From contig VBLV01000025.1 in assembly GCA_005879045.1 (NCBI GenBank), positions 1-6,006 on the forward strand: a stretch of DNA of 6,006 nt, given 5' to 3'. The stretch is from Methanobacteriota archaeon (GTDB lineage: Archaea > Thermoplasmatota > Thermoplasmata > RBG-16-68-12). Positions 5,981 through 6,006 of this stretch are shown one piece after another. The notes beneath the pieces were generated by a model. The model worked only from the letters and a program-made list of their open reading frames with translations. It had not been told where the DNA came from and did no database searches. Positions within the stretch are counted from its first letter, which is position 1, and each line of letters begins with the position of its first letter. Made by a program: the position numbers and the translations under genes.

Positions 5981-6006
5981 TATTTGAGCGTTAGGCACAC
6001 AGGAAA

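Noticed and set aside
5887..6000. N-terminal extension of the last GT4 gene to a GTG at 6000
   Set aside because: The frame is open, but the translation is Gly/Ser/Arg-rich, no ribosome binding site precedes the GTG, and GT4 enzymes start at the first beta strand found near 5829.
1..6006. tRNA, rRNA, CRISPR array, insertion sequence or prophage features
   Set aside because: I looked on both strands for cloverleaf-like stretches, regularly spaced repeats, terminal inverted repeats and transposase motifs and saw none.

Overview
The window is GC-rich chromosomal DNA that is almost fully coding. It holds five genes, all of types used to build or modify surface or secreted glycans. There is one sugar-locus protein of the GINT1-like five-bladed fold (cut at its 5' end by the window edge), one CelD/BcsL-type GNAT acyltransferase, and three GT4-family (GT-B fold) glycosyltransferases. 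No RNA gene, mobile element, CRISPR array or phage gene is visible. The host cannot be fixed from this sequence. Strong G/C third positions, mostly CGN arginine codons and clear AGGAGG-type ribosome binding sites fit a GC-rich bacterium or a GC-rich archaeon (for example a Thermoplasmata-type lineage). I lean weakly to the archaeal option from the style of the glycosyltransferases.

Layout. Positions 1-877 (+) hold the 3' part of the GINT1-like protein. Positions 878-962 are a short convergent gap. Positions 963-2051 (-) are the GNAT-fold protein. About 2052-2274 is a divergent gap or leader with no clear promoter. Positions 2275-3441 (+) are an unusual GT4 protein that lacks the usual donor-binding residues. 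It overlaps by 13 bp, tail to tail, with the next gene at 3429-4586 (-), a regular GT4 enzyme. After a 94-bp gap comes a second regular GT4 gene at 4681-5886 (-), which lies upstream of the first and is probably co-transcribed with it. Positions 5887-6006 are the leader of that gene and contain a G-quadruplex-type G-tract array.

How the genes may work together (inference): the glycosyltransferases would extend a lipid-linked or protein-linked glycan from nucleotide-sugar donors on the cytoplasmic side of the membrane. The GNAT protein would acylate or aminoacylate a sugar. The GINT1-like domain, which in many microbes is fused to a formyltransferase-type domain, would take part in modifying an amino sugar. 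The gene orientations alternate (+ - + - -), which is common in surface-glycan islands built by gene shuffling.

The points most worth checking are these: no start codon with a good Shine-Dalgarno context is ATG (GTG, TTG, and apparently CTG and ACG instead); the regular three-nucleotide-loop G-tract array sits in the leader of the last gene; and the glycosyltransferase at 2275-3441 is divergent. I found no convincing evidence for a wholly new system.
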